Notes: generated from the letters alone by a model not told the origin. 8,165 nt of DNA from Chloroflexota bacterium (GCA_003158495.1 PMJT01000038.1:6954-15118); one strand, 5' to 3'; shown: positions 1-6,968, counted from the stretch's first letter. Translations and numbers: made by a program.

Positions 1-42
1 CCGTTGCTGTCGGGAGCCTGGGAGATCGTCGTACTTAGATAG
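1..42 (+). CDS. Possible C-terminal end of an upstream gene (partial)
   Basis: Frame 1 reads from the left edge through 13 sense codons (PLLSGAWEIVVLR) to a TAG at 40-42. The peptide has an ordinary hydrophobic C-terminal character, so it could be the tail of a protein whose body lies outside the window. If so, the next gene starts 28 bases downstream and may share its transcript. A stretch this short can be open by chance, and frame 2 is also open to the edge, so this is only a suggestion. Confidence 0.25.
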   Translation, partial: PLLSGAWEIVVLR

Positions 43-70
43 CGCGGCCGTCCGAAATGGGAGGGGACCA

Positions 71-412
71 ATGGAGAATCGCACAGAACCCACGGGCAGG
101 GCTAGGCGCCACAGGCTACGGTCGCTTCGCGCAGTGGCGGTCATCGTCGGCTTGCTGCTAGTCGCCTGGATCGTGGCGGGGTTCCTTCGCGCCGATACGG
201 TCGCTCGCGACTACTTCGCCCATGCCCACGTCGGTGCAACTGTGGCGAACGTGCAGTCCGACGGCATGACTCCGGGCGTGCCGCCCTTCTGGCAGGTGCA
301 GATCCGCGGCGACGTCATCGAAGCCGGGCGGGCAGGACCCGCCTACCAATCCTCGATGCGCCTCTGGGTCGAGCCGATCACGGGCTTCGTCGTTGTGATG
401 GGCGCCGGCTGA
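71..412 (+). CDS. Small single-pass membrane-anchored protein, function unknown
   Basis: This encodes 113 residues. A basic N-terminus (Arg/His-rich, about residues 8-20) precedes one hydrophobic helix at about 20-38, giving a type II or uncleaved-signal topology with residues 40-113 outside the cytoplasm. No lipobox cysteine is seen. The exported part is a compact alpha/beta-looking segment: an alternating strand around WQVQIRGDV (74-82), then a strand and turn ending LWVEPITGFVVVMGAG (98-113). The 'LWVxPxTGxVV' pattern recalls PepSY-like domains, but the match is too short to assign. The start is well supported by GGAGG at 60-64, six bases before the ATG. The gene converges on the membrane-protein gene at 433-987 with only 20 bases between the stops. 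The frame stays open upstream to the window edge, but the ribosome binding site argues for this ATG. Confidence 0.75.
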   Translation: MENRTEPTGRARRHRLRSLRAVAVIVGLLLVAWIVAGFLRADTVARDYFAHAHVGATVANVQSDGMTPGVPPFWQVQIRGDVIEAGRAGPAYQSSMRLWVEPITGFVVVMGAG

Positions 413-432
413 GCGGTCTCCGCGAGTCGGCT

Positions 433-987
433 TCAGCGTGATGGGCGGAGGCGCCACGCCATGCCGGCAGCAACGGCGATGAGAGCGGCCGCCGCGAGGA
501 GGCCGACGGCGGTCAACTCGATGCCGGAGATCGGGACGGCCGAAAGATCGAGCTGGGGGACCAGCGCCAGCAAGATGCACGCACCGACGAGGGCGAAGAT
601 CGTGGCCGCCCGCCTGACGTAGATGGCGCGCTCGTCCTTGCCGGCGACCCTGAAGTCGAGCGACCAGTAGGCCAGCTCCGCGACGGCGAGAAGCCAGCCG
701 CCCGCCACGGCGGTAAGCGAACGCCACGCCGCCACTGCTGGGACCCCGATGAGCCACGCTGCACCGAGAAACGCGATGGCCAGGAAGATGGGCCGTCCGT
801 CAGGGATCGCCATTGCCACCGCGAGGAGCCCCAGCGAAGTCACCCACAGCAGGCCCGGGATCAGGAAGCCGTTGTGGCCGAGGCCGGCTGCGACCGAACT
901 GGAATCGCTCGACGCCACGGTCGAAACGGCGCCGATGACGGCAGCGCCGGCGAACGCGAGCCCGGCAGTGATCAGCCGGGGAGCCAT
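433..987 (-). CDS. Six-helix integral membrane protein, last gene of the MoxR operon
   Basis: This encodes 184 residues, mostly hydrophobic, with about six predicted membrane helices (roughly 5-24, 40-61, 66-88, 90-107, 127-144, 157-178) and a short basic C-terminus. The longest charged loop, about 111-126 (DFRVAGKDERAIYVRR), is probably cytoplasmic. I recognise no family motif or catalytic residue. The frame is open upstream to 1116, but the extra 43 residues are Pro/Arg-rich and lie antisense-like inside the end of the DUF58 gene. The ATG at 987 is preferred because AGGTGG at 993-998 sits five bases before it and the following residues begin the first helix. The gene overlaps the DUF58 stop by 16 bases, so it is likely translated from the same message. 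A role as a membrane partner of the MoxR/DUF58 system is inferred only from position. Confidence 0.8.
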   Translation of the reverse strand: MAPRLITAGLAFAGAAVIGAVSTVASSDSSSVAAGLGHNGFLIPGLLWVTSLGLLAVAMAIPDGRPIFLAIAFLGAAWLIGVPAVAAWRSLTAVAGGWLLAVAELAYWSLDFRVAGKDERAIYVRRAATIFALVGACILLALVPQLDLSAVPISGIELTAVGLLAAAALIAVAAGMAWRLRPSR

Positions 988-2246
988 CTGTTCCACCTGT
1001 CGTACTGGCGGCCCTCGGCCAGGGCGGGGCCCAGTGGGTCGCCGGGGCGCCACTGCACTATGGGTACGCCGAGGCGCCGGTATCGGAGCCGCGTGGCGGC
1101 ACGATCCATGTGCCACAGCCGATGCGCCAGCTGAGCGGCCTCGTGCGAGCCAGGTACGGCGAATTCCTCGGCCATGACTTCGACTACCGCCAGATCGAAG
1201 CCGCGGGCGCGGAGGTCCAGCAGCGCGTCGATGACTCGTTCGTCAAGCAGCGTAGTCAGGGCAACGACGAGCGACTTTGGCGGCAGCGTTCGGGGCGGGA
1301 TTACGTCGATGCCGCGCCAGAAATGGGTCAGGATCACCTCGGAGTCGATCAGCGCGTCGACGATGCGGTAGATCTGGGTCGAACCCATGGCCGGCATCAG
1401 CCATCGCAGCACCCCGCCGAAGCCGATGACGCCGACCCGGTCGCGCCGGGCCAGGTAATGCTCGGCCATCGATGCCGCCGCTCGAACCGCGTAATCGAGC
1501 GTTCCCCGCCCGCCCGATCGGACGTCATTGAAAAGGTCCAGGAAGATCACGACGTCGGTGTTGCGCTCCGGGTGCATCTGGTTGATGTGGAGCTGGCCAG
1601 TTCGCGAGCTCATTCGCCAGTTGATGTGTCGCGGCCGGTCGCCCGTAACGTAGGGCCGGATGTCGGCAAACTCGATGCCGTCGCCGCGCGCCCTCGACAA
1701 CTCGTTGCCGCTGAAGATCTGGGTTTCAGCCGCCGCCAGTGCCCGACGCAGCGTCTCGGGGCGCGGGTAGATGCGCAGGAGTCGGCGCTCGCCCACGCTG
1801 CCCTCGAAGCGGAAGAAGCCGAGTCCGTCGTGGGCGCGCAATAGAGGCTGCGATAGCGGCACGACCCCCCAGCGGTTCGCGGTCAGGACGGTCTCGATGG
1901 TCTCGGGCCGGTCGGCCAGGAGGCGGAGCCCGAGGATGTCGCTGCCGCCGGAGGCGGACATGGTCGGCGGCACCGGCCACGCGACCTGCAACCACGGGAT
2001 GTCGCCGGTCGACAGTAGAGTGACGGTGAGATGGACGTCCTCGCCTTCGAGGAGCCGGTCGCGGTCGAGCGCGGTGGAAGCCTGGACGATCGGGCGCTCG
2101 ACCAGGGCCAGGCCGGTCAGGGTGGCAACGATGAATGGGAGCCCCAGGACGGCCGGCTCTGGACGCCCCCAGGCCAGGGCAAGCAGAAGCCCGGCCGCGC
2201 CCAGGGCGGCGTACGAGGCGAGCTTGGAGGAGACGGTGAAAGTCAA
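972..2246 (-). CDS. DUF58 family protein (VWA-like partner of MoxR)
   Basis: This encodes 424 residues, a usual length for the family. Two short hydrophobic helices at about 11-26 and 32-48 anchor it in the membrane. A beta-rich region (about 60-165) follows, resembling the CARDB/Ig-like part common in these proteins. The DUF58 signature is at 188-237: GDGIEFADIRPYVTGD, then HINWRMSSRTGQL, then a strand ending in Asp237. A Rossmann-like VWA fold follows (GTLDYAVRAAASMAEHYL, DRVGVIGFG). The expected metal-site DxSxS is replaced by D-L-F-N-D (237-241), so metal binding may be altered. The start is a TTG at 2246 in a TTGA overlap with the MoxR stop. No clear Shine-Dalgarno precedes it, and the nearest internal Met (residue 96) would remove the membrane anchor. 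Family assignment is strong; the exact role of DUF58 proteins is not settled. Confidence 0.93.
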   Translation of the reverse strand: MTFTVSSKLASYAALGAAGLLLALAWGRPEPAVLGLPFIVATLTGLALVERPIVQASTALDRDRLLEGEDVHLTVTLLSTGDIPWLQVAWPVPPTMSASGGSDILGLRLLADRPETIETVLTANRWGVVPLSQPLLRAHDGLGFFRFEGSVGERRLLRIYPRPETLRRALAAAETQIFSGNELSRARGDGIEFADIRPYVTGDRPRHINWRMSSRTGQLHINQMHPERNTDVVIFLDLFNDVRSGGRGTLDYAVRAAASMAEHYLARRDRVGVIGFGGVLRWLMPAMGSTQIYRIVDALIDSEVILTHFWRGIDVIPPRTLPPKSLVVALTTLLDERVIDALLDLRARGFDLAVVEVMAEEFAVPGSHEAAQLAHRLWHMDRAATRLRYRRLGVPIVQWRPGDPLGPALAEGRQYDRWNRWLPG

Positions 2247-3235
2247 CTTGGCTGGGGGGCGGCTTCGTCCGGGCTCGGCGCCGGCACCGACTCGAGGACC
2301 TTCCGGATCAGGTCGTCGGTTCGGATGCGCTGCACCCAGACCTCCGGCTTGAGCAGGATCCGGTGGGCGAGCGCCGGAACGGCCACTGCCTTGACGTCCT
2401 CGGGGATGACAAAGTCGCGGCCGGCCAGCACGGCCCGTGACCGGGCCAGCTTCATCAGGGCCAGCGAACCGCGAGGACTGGCCCCGACCTGCACCATCGG
2501 GCTCGTCCGCGTGGCGCCGACGAGATCCACGATGTACGCCGAGATGCTCGGCGAGACGAAGACCGCCTCGGTCACTCCCTGCATCCAGCGGAGTGTTTCG
2601 GGGTCGATGACCTCGCGCAGCTCGACGTCATCGGTTCGGCGGGCGGCCCGCCTCTCCAGCATCTCGATCTCGTGGCCACGCTCCGGATGGCCGACGGAGA
2701 TCCGGACGAGGAAGCGGTCCAGCTGAGCTTCCGGAAGCGGGTAGGTGCCCTCCGACTCGATGGGGTTCTGCGTGGCGATCACGACGAACGGCCGCTCCAG
2801 GAGCCGCGTCGTTCCCTCGACGGTCACCTGGCGCTCCTGCATCGCCTCCAGCAGCGCGGCCTGGGTCTTTGCCGGCGCGCGGTTGATCTCGTCGCCAAGG
2901 AGCAGGTTCGTGAAGACGGGTCCGGGACGGAACGTGAACTCGCCGCTGCGCTGGTCGTAGATCGCGGCGCCGGTAACGTCCGAGGGCATGAGGTCCGGTG
3001 TGAACTGGATCCGCGCAAAACGGAGCCCGATGACGCCGGCGAACGAGCGGGCCATCAGCGTCTTCGCCAGCCCGGGAAGATCCTCGATCAGGACGTGGCC
3101 GTCGGAGAGCAGCGCGAGAAGGACGAGCTCCAGGACGGGCCTCTTACCGACGACGACGCGCTCGATCTCGTCGAGGATCGTGCCCGCCAGCTCGGCCGCT
3201 CGGGCGGAGTCGTTGACCACGAGGTCGTCTTTCAC
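2243..3235 (-). CDS. moxR: MoxR-family AAA+ ATPase
   Basis: This encodes 330 residues, the normal MoxR length. Visible AAA+ elements are: a Walker A of the MoxR type, EDLPGLAKT (51-59); Walker B LLLGDEINRAP (111-121) with catalytic Asp-Glu; sensor 1 ATQNP (154-158); the arginine-finger segment QLDRF (171-175); and sensor 2 GASPRGSLAL (251-260). The C-terminal lid helices end in a Pro-rich tail. MoxR ATPases are thought to act as chaperones that use ATP to remodel or mature partner proteins, typically with a VWA-domain partner; the adjacent DUF58 protein is the obvious candidate. The frame is open upstream to 3787, but that stretch lies within the next gene and is Arg/Pro-rich noise. The GTG at 3235 is chosen because GGAGG at 3240-3244 lies four bases before it and it forms a GTGA overlap with the preceding stop. 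It also overlaps the DUF58 start by four bases. The gene name denotes the family; no specific substrate can be inferred. Confidence 0.96.
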   Translation of the reverse strand: MKDDLVVNDSARAAELAGTILDEIERVVVGKRPVLELVLLALLSDGHVLIEDLPGLAKTLMARSFAGVIGLRFARIQFTPDLMPSDVTGAAIYDQRSGEFTFRPGPVFTNLLLGDEINRAPAKTQAALLEAMQERQVTVEGTTRLLERPFVVIATQNPIESEGTYPLPEAQLDRFLVRISVGHPERGHEIEMLERRAARRTDDVELREVIDPETLRWMQGVTEAVFVSPSISAYIVDLVGATRTSPMVQVGASPRGSLALMKLARSRAVLAGRDFVIPEDVKAVAVPALAHRILLKPEVWVQRIRTDDLIRKVLESVPAPSPDEAAPQPS

Positions 3236-4092
3236 AGTGCCTCCAGCAGGTCGATGGCGCGTCTGATGTCCGCGCGCGGCATACCGCGGCGTCCGTGGTG
3301 GCTGTTTGTCCAGTCGGTGGGGAGTGGCGGATCGGTGGGCGAGCGGAGGATCTCGGCCGGGCCAGCGACGCCGGCAAGCTCCGCAAGTTGGGCGTGGCCG
3401 GGTTGCGGGGCGACGGCGGGCACAGCGGCGGCCGAAGCGCGGCCGGGCGTCCCGTATTCGTCCGGGCCGACCAGCGCCCACAACTCTTCGCCGAGGATCC
3501 GACGGGCTTCGGCCGGCTCGGTCGCGAGGTCGACCTGGTGATGCTCGATCAAACGCGCCGAGGCGATCTTGCGGATGAGCGGGCGCAGCCGATGCTCGGC
3601 GCCGCCGCGGCTCCACTCGGCGTCGAGCAGCGCGCCCTCGATGGCGATGACGTCGTACAGGCTGGACGGCGGTTCGACCGGGCGGTCTCGAACGGTGTCG
3701 AAGGCGGACGATGCGGCCGTCGGCAAGGCCCTGGCGAGGGCTCGCCAGAAGGTCCACAGGACAAGGCCGCCGATCGTGAGAAGCCACGCGTTGACCGCCA
3801 CACTCCGCGACCCGTCGAGAATGGCGGCCACCGCCACCAGGACGGCCGTCGCGCCTGCGGCGAGAACCATCGGCGGACCGGAGATACGGGCCACGGTTGC
3901 GAGGGCTTGCCGCCGACGGCCGGAGGTCGTTGCCACGCGATCGCGGCCGGCGGGCATTCGGACGAGAGTCCCGGGCGAAGGGGCAACGTTCGCCGGCTGT
4001 GCAAGCGGCCGCGCGTATCGGCTGCGGCCACTCTCTGGCGGGCGGCTCTCCGGCGCGGCGCCACCGGGCCCGCCGCCGGCCGGATCGGTCAT
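3232..4092 (-). CDS. Two-helix membrane protein of the MoxR operon, function unknown
   Basis: This encodes 286 residues. Residues 1-65 are Pro/Gly/Arg-rich and probably disordered. Two membrane helices follow at about 74-93 and 100-120, joined by a very short loop, forming a hairpin with both ends probably cytoplasmic. Residues 145-212 form a helical block that looks like the conserved core (key stretches EHRLRPLIRKIASARL and RRILGEELWALVGPD). A Pro/Ala-rich linker (about 215-260) and a short terminal helix (RADIRRAIDLLEAL) complete it. I do not recognise a named domain. The ATG at 4092 has AGGAG at 4098-4102 five bases upstream and forms an ATGA overlap with the DUF4129 stop; its own stop overlaps the MoxR GTG. 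Its place between DUF4129 and MoxR suggests a membrane-bound adaptor, and the final helix could be an interaction tail. This is inference from context. Confidence 0.85.
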   Translation of the reverse strand: MTDPAGGGPGGAAPESRPPESGRSRYARPLAQPANVAPSPGTLVRMPAGRDRVATTSGRRRQALATVARISGPPMVLAAGATAVLVAVAAILDGSRSVAVNAWLLTIGGLVLWTFWRALARALPTAASSAFDTVRDRPVEPPSSLYDVIAIEGALLDAEWSRGGAEHRLRPLIRKIASARLIEHHQVDLATEPAEARRILGEELWALVGPDEYGTPGRASAAAVPAVAPQPGHAQLAELAGVAGPAEILRSPTDPPLPTDWTNSHHGRRGMPRADIRRAIDLLEAL

Positions 4093-5069
4093 ACGGGCTC
4101 CTGGAGATCCATCCGGAGCCGCCGAACGACGGCGACCGCGGACTCGCGCATGCCGTCGGTCACGGTGTGTTCGCTGAAACGGGCGAATTCGTACAGGCCG
4201 ACAAGTTCGTCGAGATCGCCGGCGCGACTCGGGGCGACGCCGAGGACGTGGGCGAGGTACTCGGTTGGCGCTTCGTGCGGCCGTCGGGCCCAGCCGTGGC
4301 GAGCCATGGCGCGCTCCATCGCAACGTATGCCGCAACGACGGCGCGGCGCGGATCTCGCTCGGCCAGGAGCACGCCCAGTCCCTCATCGAGAATCGCGAT
4401 TGCGAGGTGGCCCTCCTCGGCCGGGATCTGTGCGGTGACCCGGGGTTTGCGGAACAGGAACGCGGCGACGAGGAAGAAGGCAACCCCGACGACGACGGCT
4501 GAGACCAGGAGGAAGGAGCTGTTGCTCGAGGCGCCTGTAGAGTCGCCGGCTGGGAACTGCCCACCTATTGGCATCGGACTTGGAGCGGCGTCTCCGGCAA
4601 GACGACCTGAGGCGGCCAGGACAAAGGCGATGACCATGAACGGCACCAGCGCAAGAATAGCCTTGACGATCCCCGGCATGCGCCGGCCCTTTTCGATCGC
4701 CAGGAACCTGGTTTCGTTGGCGCCCCAGACGGGGAAGAGATTCGCGCCGAGGCTGAGGCCGAGCGTCCCCGCGAGCGCCAGCAGGGCCAGGACGGCGAGT
4801 TCGCCGAGCTGAGGCGACGACAGCGACAGGTCCACCGGATGGGGATGACTTGCAGCTCCGACGGCAACGGCGGCGACGACCACCAGGATGCCGACGGATA
4901 CCAGGCGCAGAACGCGATCGGCAGTGCGCCAGCGCCTTGACGCCACCGGGGGCCGGTCATCTCGGATCGCCACGAGCAGAACCTCCGCTTCAAGCGCGAG
5001 CCCGGACTGCGCCGGCGAACCGGACCGGGTCGGGGTCGAGGCCGGCCTAACTGGAAGCCGGGCCAGCAT
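4089..5069 (-). CDS. DUF4129 domain membrane protein, first gene of the MoxR operon
   Basis: This encodes 326 residues. A hydrophilic N-terminus (about 1-50) is followed by four predicted membrane helices at roughly 53-72, 90-110, 133-154 and 185-206, with a low-complexity Ser/Gly/Pro loop between helices three and four. The C-terminal cytoplasmic part (about 233-318) matches DUF4129: DPRRAVVAAYVAMERAMARHG, then EAPTEYLAHVL, then ELVGLYEFARFSEHTV. The terminal 'LYExARFSE' is the most diagnostic piece. DUF4129 proteins commonly sit beside MoxR and DUF58 genes and are sometimes fused to transglutaminase domains; no transglutaminase is seen here. The frame can be extended to a TTG at 5105, but the ATG at 5069 is preferred because AGGA at 5075-5078 lies five bases upstream. 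It overlaps the next gene by four bases (ATGA). Family assignment is firm; molecular function is unknown. Confidence 0.9.
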   Translation of the reverse strand: MLARLPVRPASTPTRSGSPAQSGLALEAEVLLVAIRDDRPPVASRRWRTADRVLRLVSVGILVVVAAVAVGAASHPHPVDLSLSSPQLGELAVLALLALAGTLGLSLGANLFPVWGANETRFLAIEKGRRMPGIVKAILALVPFMVIAFVLAASGRLAGDAAPSPMPIGGQFPAGDSTGASSNSSFLLVSAVVVGVAFFLVAAFLFRKPRVTAQIPAEEGHLAIAILDEGLGVLLAERDPRRAVVAAYVAMERAMARHGWARRPHEAPTEYLAHVLGVAPSRAGDLDELVGLYEFARFSEHTVTDGMRESAVAVVRRLRMDLQEPV

Positions 5070-5238
5070 AGCAATCCTGACGATGCGCCAGATGTGGTTG
5101 TTCAAAGCCTGCAGTGGCCATATCCGTCGATCGCGCGGATGCGCGCCTACGTGGCCCGCCCGCGCCGCTCGACCGTGTGACTCCGGCCGTCCTGCCGTTG
5201 GCCGCGCGAACCGGCTGCCCTGCGGCTACGATGGCGCC
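5070..5238. other. Divergent intergenic region
   Basis: These 169 bases separate the minus-strand MoxR operon from the plus-strand gene pair and must hold both promoters unless one lies inside a gene. On the plus strand a -10-like TACGAT is visible next to the start codon. On the minus strand I found only weak material: a TTGAAC (5100-5105) without a convincing -10 at normal spacing. No hairpin, riboswitch or RNA gene is evident. Confidence 0.6.
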
Positions 5239-5239
5239 A
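5227..5239 (+). promoter_or_regulatory. Putative -10 element giving a leaderless transcript
   Basis: TACGAT at 5227-5232 fits the TANNNT -10 pattern. The A of the ATG at 5239 lies seven bases after its last base, the usual distance to a transcription start. No Shine-Dalgarno-like sequence precedes this ATG, although the other well-defined genes here mostly have one. Together these suggest that transcription starts at the start codon and the message is leaderless, which is common in several high-GC phyla. No good -35 is seen at 16-18 bases. The perfect palindrome ATGGCGCCAT (5231-5240) overlaps the site. Confidence 0.45.
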
Positions 5240-6957
5240 TGGAAGACGGCGGAGGTTTCGGCGGCGGCATGGGCGGACCGGGGAGTCTCGGTGGACCCGG
5301 CGGCCTCGGCCCGGGGCAGCTCCAGGGGCTGGCCAGCGTTCTCGGTCTGAGCGGGGCAGTTCCTCACGATGCCCGCGACCCGCGCGGCGCTCGTCTCGAC
5401 GGCCGCGACTCTCGCGACGTCCGGACTCAGACGGGCCGGGACGCGGCCCGGGACGGCGGCGGCGCTAAAGTGGAGACGATCGAGGTCCACGGTCAGGGCC
5501 GGCTCGCCGCGCCCGACGTGGTCTCCGAGCCGACCACGGTCAGCGTCGACGGGACCGGACTCATCCTGCAGATCGGCTCCGGCCGCCCGATCCGTGCCGG
5601 CTACCGCGATATCAGCCTGATCGCGATCCAGAACGCGACCGTGCTGCTCGTGCTGGGCGATGGCCCCGACGCGATGCGGTTCATCCTCGAGAAGTTCGGC
5701 GACCACCTCGGGCCGATGGTCCGGCTACTGCGCGAGCTTCGACTCAAGCAACGACTGACCGACGGCCTGGTTAAGGTGCCGGACGATCCGGCCGAACTGG
5801 TCGAGTTTGCCTGGACGCCGACCACGGCGCCGCTCGGCCCTGGTCCGGACGGGCCCGCCGGCCCGGCCACCGGGATCGGCCAGCTGGTGGAGCAGCCCTG
5901 GGGCTTCGTCGTCTGCCCGTTGGACGAGAGACTGAGCTGGATCCATTTCCGGCGGGCGTCGATCGCCACGGTCAAGCCGGGTGGGCCTGGCGACCTGGTA
6001 ATCGACGGCGATCCCGGAACGCTGACCCTGCGTGGCATGGGCACTGCCGTCACGCGGCTTCAGCAGAAGCTCTCCAAGCTCCGTGACGGGGCGTTCTCGG
6101 ACGCGGCGGGGTTCGTCGATCGGCTGATGACCGACGCGCCGTTCGGCGTGCGGCAGAAGGCATCGGACATGCTGGTCGACGGCCGGCCCACTCGGCCCGA
6201 AGTCTTCGGCCCGACTGGTTGGCCGATCGTCGAGACGGCCGTCCTGGGCGAGCCCACCTTCGCCGAGAGCTATCAGTCACTGTGCACTACCGCCGGACCG
6301 GCCGCACCGCGCTGGGTCGCCATGTCGCCGGTCGATCCGGGCGGCAAGGATCCCAAGATCTGGTTCCTGATCGCCATGCCGGGCAATCTCGTCGCGTTGG
6401 AGCTGGTGACGGCCGGAGCCCACGCCACCTACTTCTTCCGCGTCGTTCCGCGGGCGCAGTACAAAGGCGAGCCGGCTGACAAGCTAGGAATCGCGGCCGA
6501 GAAGGCAGTCCGGGACATCAGCGAATCGCTCGTCGACTGCCGGTTTCTGCGCGAGCCGATGGCGCTCCCGGCCGACCAGCTGCGCATGCCCAAATACCTG
6601 CAATACCGGCTCGCCCTGGCGGTTCTGCCGAGCCTGGCCTGGGCGCGAAGCAGGTTCGTTGCCCGCGTCGTACACCGCGATCCGGCCAGCTGGGCGGCGG
6701 CAGTGGCAGACCTGATCCACTGGCATTCAACCGCCACTGACGAGGCAGCCGAGTGGCCGGGACGCGCGGCGCAGGAGAAGCAGGTCCTGGCCGCCGGCGG
6801 AGACGGTGGCGAAGACGACTCGGATTCCGGTGACAGCGGCGACGTCGGTGATACGGCGGGCGCCGAAGCTGCGGCCGACCATACCGCCGGCGGCGCGCCG
6901 GGTGGCTCGGCCGCTGACACAGCAAACATGAGCAAGCCTTCGGGCACATCAGGCTAG
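5239..6957 (+). CDS. Uncharacterised 572-residue soluble protein with apparent internal repeat
   Basis: I do not recognise this family. No membrane helix or signal peptide is seen, so it is probably cytoplasmic. Residues 1-40 are Gly-rich and 41-75 are Arg/Asp-rich, both probably disordered. Two modules with a similar pattern, several beta strands then one helix, lie at about 98-172 (YRDISLIAIQNATVLLVLGDG, helix ending LLRELR) and 215-285 (FRRASIATV, GDLVIDGDPGTLTLRG, helix ending KLSKLR). The strand-rich-then-helix pattern is reminiscent of PH-like folds; this is inference. A further beta-rich part (about 320-405) includes IWFLIAMPGNLVALELV, and a helical part (about 411-496) follows. The tail from 520 is acidic and Gly/Ala/Ser-rich. 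The frame is open upstream to 4888, but that overlaps the DUF4129 gene antisense. ATG 5239 is chosen from its -10-like context; the ATG at 5269 is a possible alternative. The downstream zinc-ribbon gene follows after 11 bases, implying an operon. Confidence 0.85.
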   Translation: MEDGGGFGGGMGGPGSLGGPGGLGPGQLQGLASVLGLSGAVPHDARDPRGARLDGRDSRDVRTQTGRDAARDGGGAKVETIEVHGQGRLAAPDVVSEPTTVSVDGTGLILQIGSGRPIRAGYRDISLIAIQNATVLLVLGDGPDAMRFILEKFGDHLGPMVRLLRELRLKQRLTDGLVKVPDDPAELVEFAWTPTTAPLGPGPDGPAGPATGIGQLVEQPWGFVVCPLDERLSWIHFRRASIATVKPGGPGDLVIDGDPGTLTLRGMGTAVTRLQQKLSKLRDGAFSDAAGFVDRLMTDAPFGVRQKASDMLVDGRPTRPEVFGPTGWPIVETAVLGEPTFAESYQSLCTTAGPAAPRWVAMSPVDPGGKDPKIWFLIAMPGNLVALELVTAGAHATYFFRVVPRAQYKGEPADKLGIAAEKAVRDISESLVDCRFLREPMALPADQLRMPKYLQYRLALAVLPSLAWARSRFVARVVHRDPASWAAAVADLIHWHSTATDEAAEWPGRAAQEKQVLAAGGDGGEDDSDSGDSGDVGDTAGAEAAADHTAGGAPGGSAADTANMSKPSGTSG

Positions 6958-6962
6958 AGGAG
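6956..6962 (+). promoter_or_regulatory. Ribosome binding site overlapping the upstream stop codon
   Basis: AGAGGAG at 6956-6962 begins within the TAG stop of the 572-residue gene, and its AGGAG core ends six bases before the ATG at 6969. This supports that start and suggests that ribosomes ending the first gene can re-initiate on the second. Confidence 0.7.
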
Positions 6963-6968
6963 CGGACG

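Noticed and set aside
31..42. AT-richer stretch ctt-aga-tag as a -10 for the gene at 71
   Set aside because: TTAGAT resembles a -10 weakly, but no -35 lies at usable spacing and the bases may be the end of an upstream gene.
408..437. Possible hairpin between the converging stops at 412 and 433
   Set aside because: The GCTGA/TCAGC and GCGG/CCGC pairings are short, interrupted and not followed by a T-run on either strand, so a terminator is not supported.
158..757. Minus-strand open frame of 199 codons
   Set aside because: It overlaps both the anchored protein (71-412) and the six-helix protein in other frames, is Arg/Gly-rich and lacks a ribosome site.
1110..2726. Plus-strand open frames at 1110-1844, 1771-2352 and 2031-2726
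   Set aside because: These are antisense to the DUF58 and MoxR genes, whose domain motifs are unmistakable; the translations have no recognisable domain.
3236..3787. Upstream extension of MoxR to 3787
   Set aside because: It overlaps the two-helix gene in another frame and is Arg/Pro-rich; the GTG at 3235 has a good ribosome site and a GTGA overlap.
3295..4812. Long plus-strand open frame of 505 codons opposite the DUF4129 and two-helix genes
   Set aside because: Its translation is Arg/Gly/Ala/Pro-rich without domains, and it lies antisense to two well-supported overlapping genes. GC-rich coding DNA commonly leaves such frames open.
4888..5238. Upstream extension of the 572-residue protein
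   Set aside because: It lies opposite the DUF4129 gene and the divergent promoter region and reads as Arg-rich low-complexity sequence.
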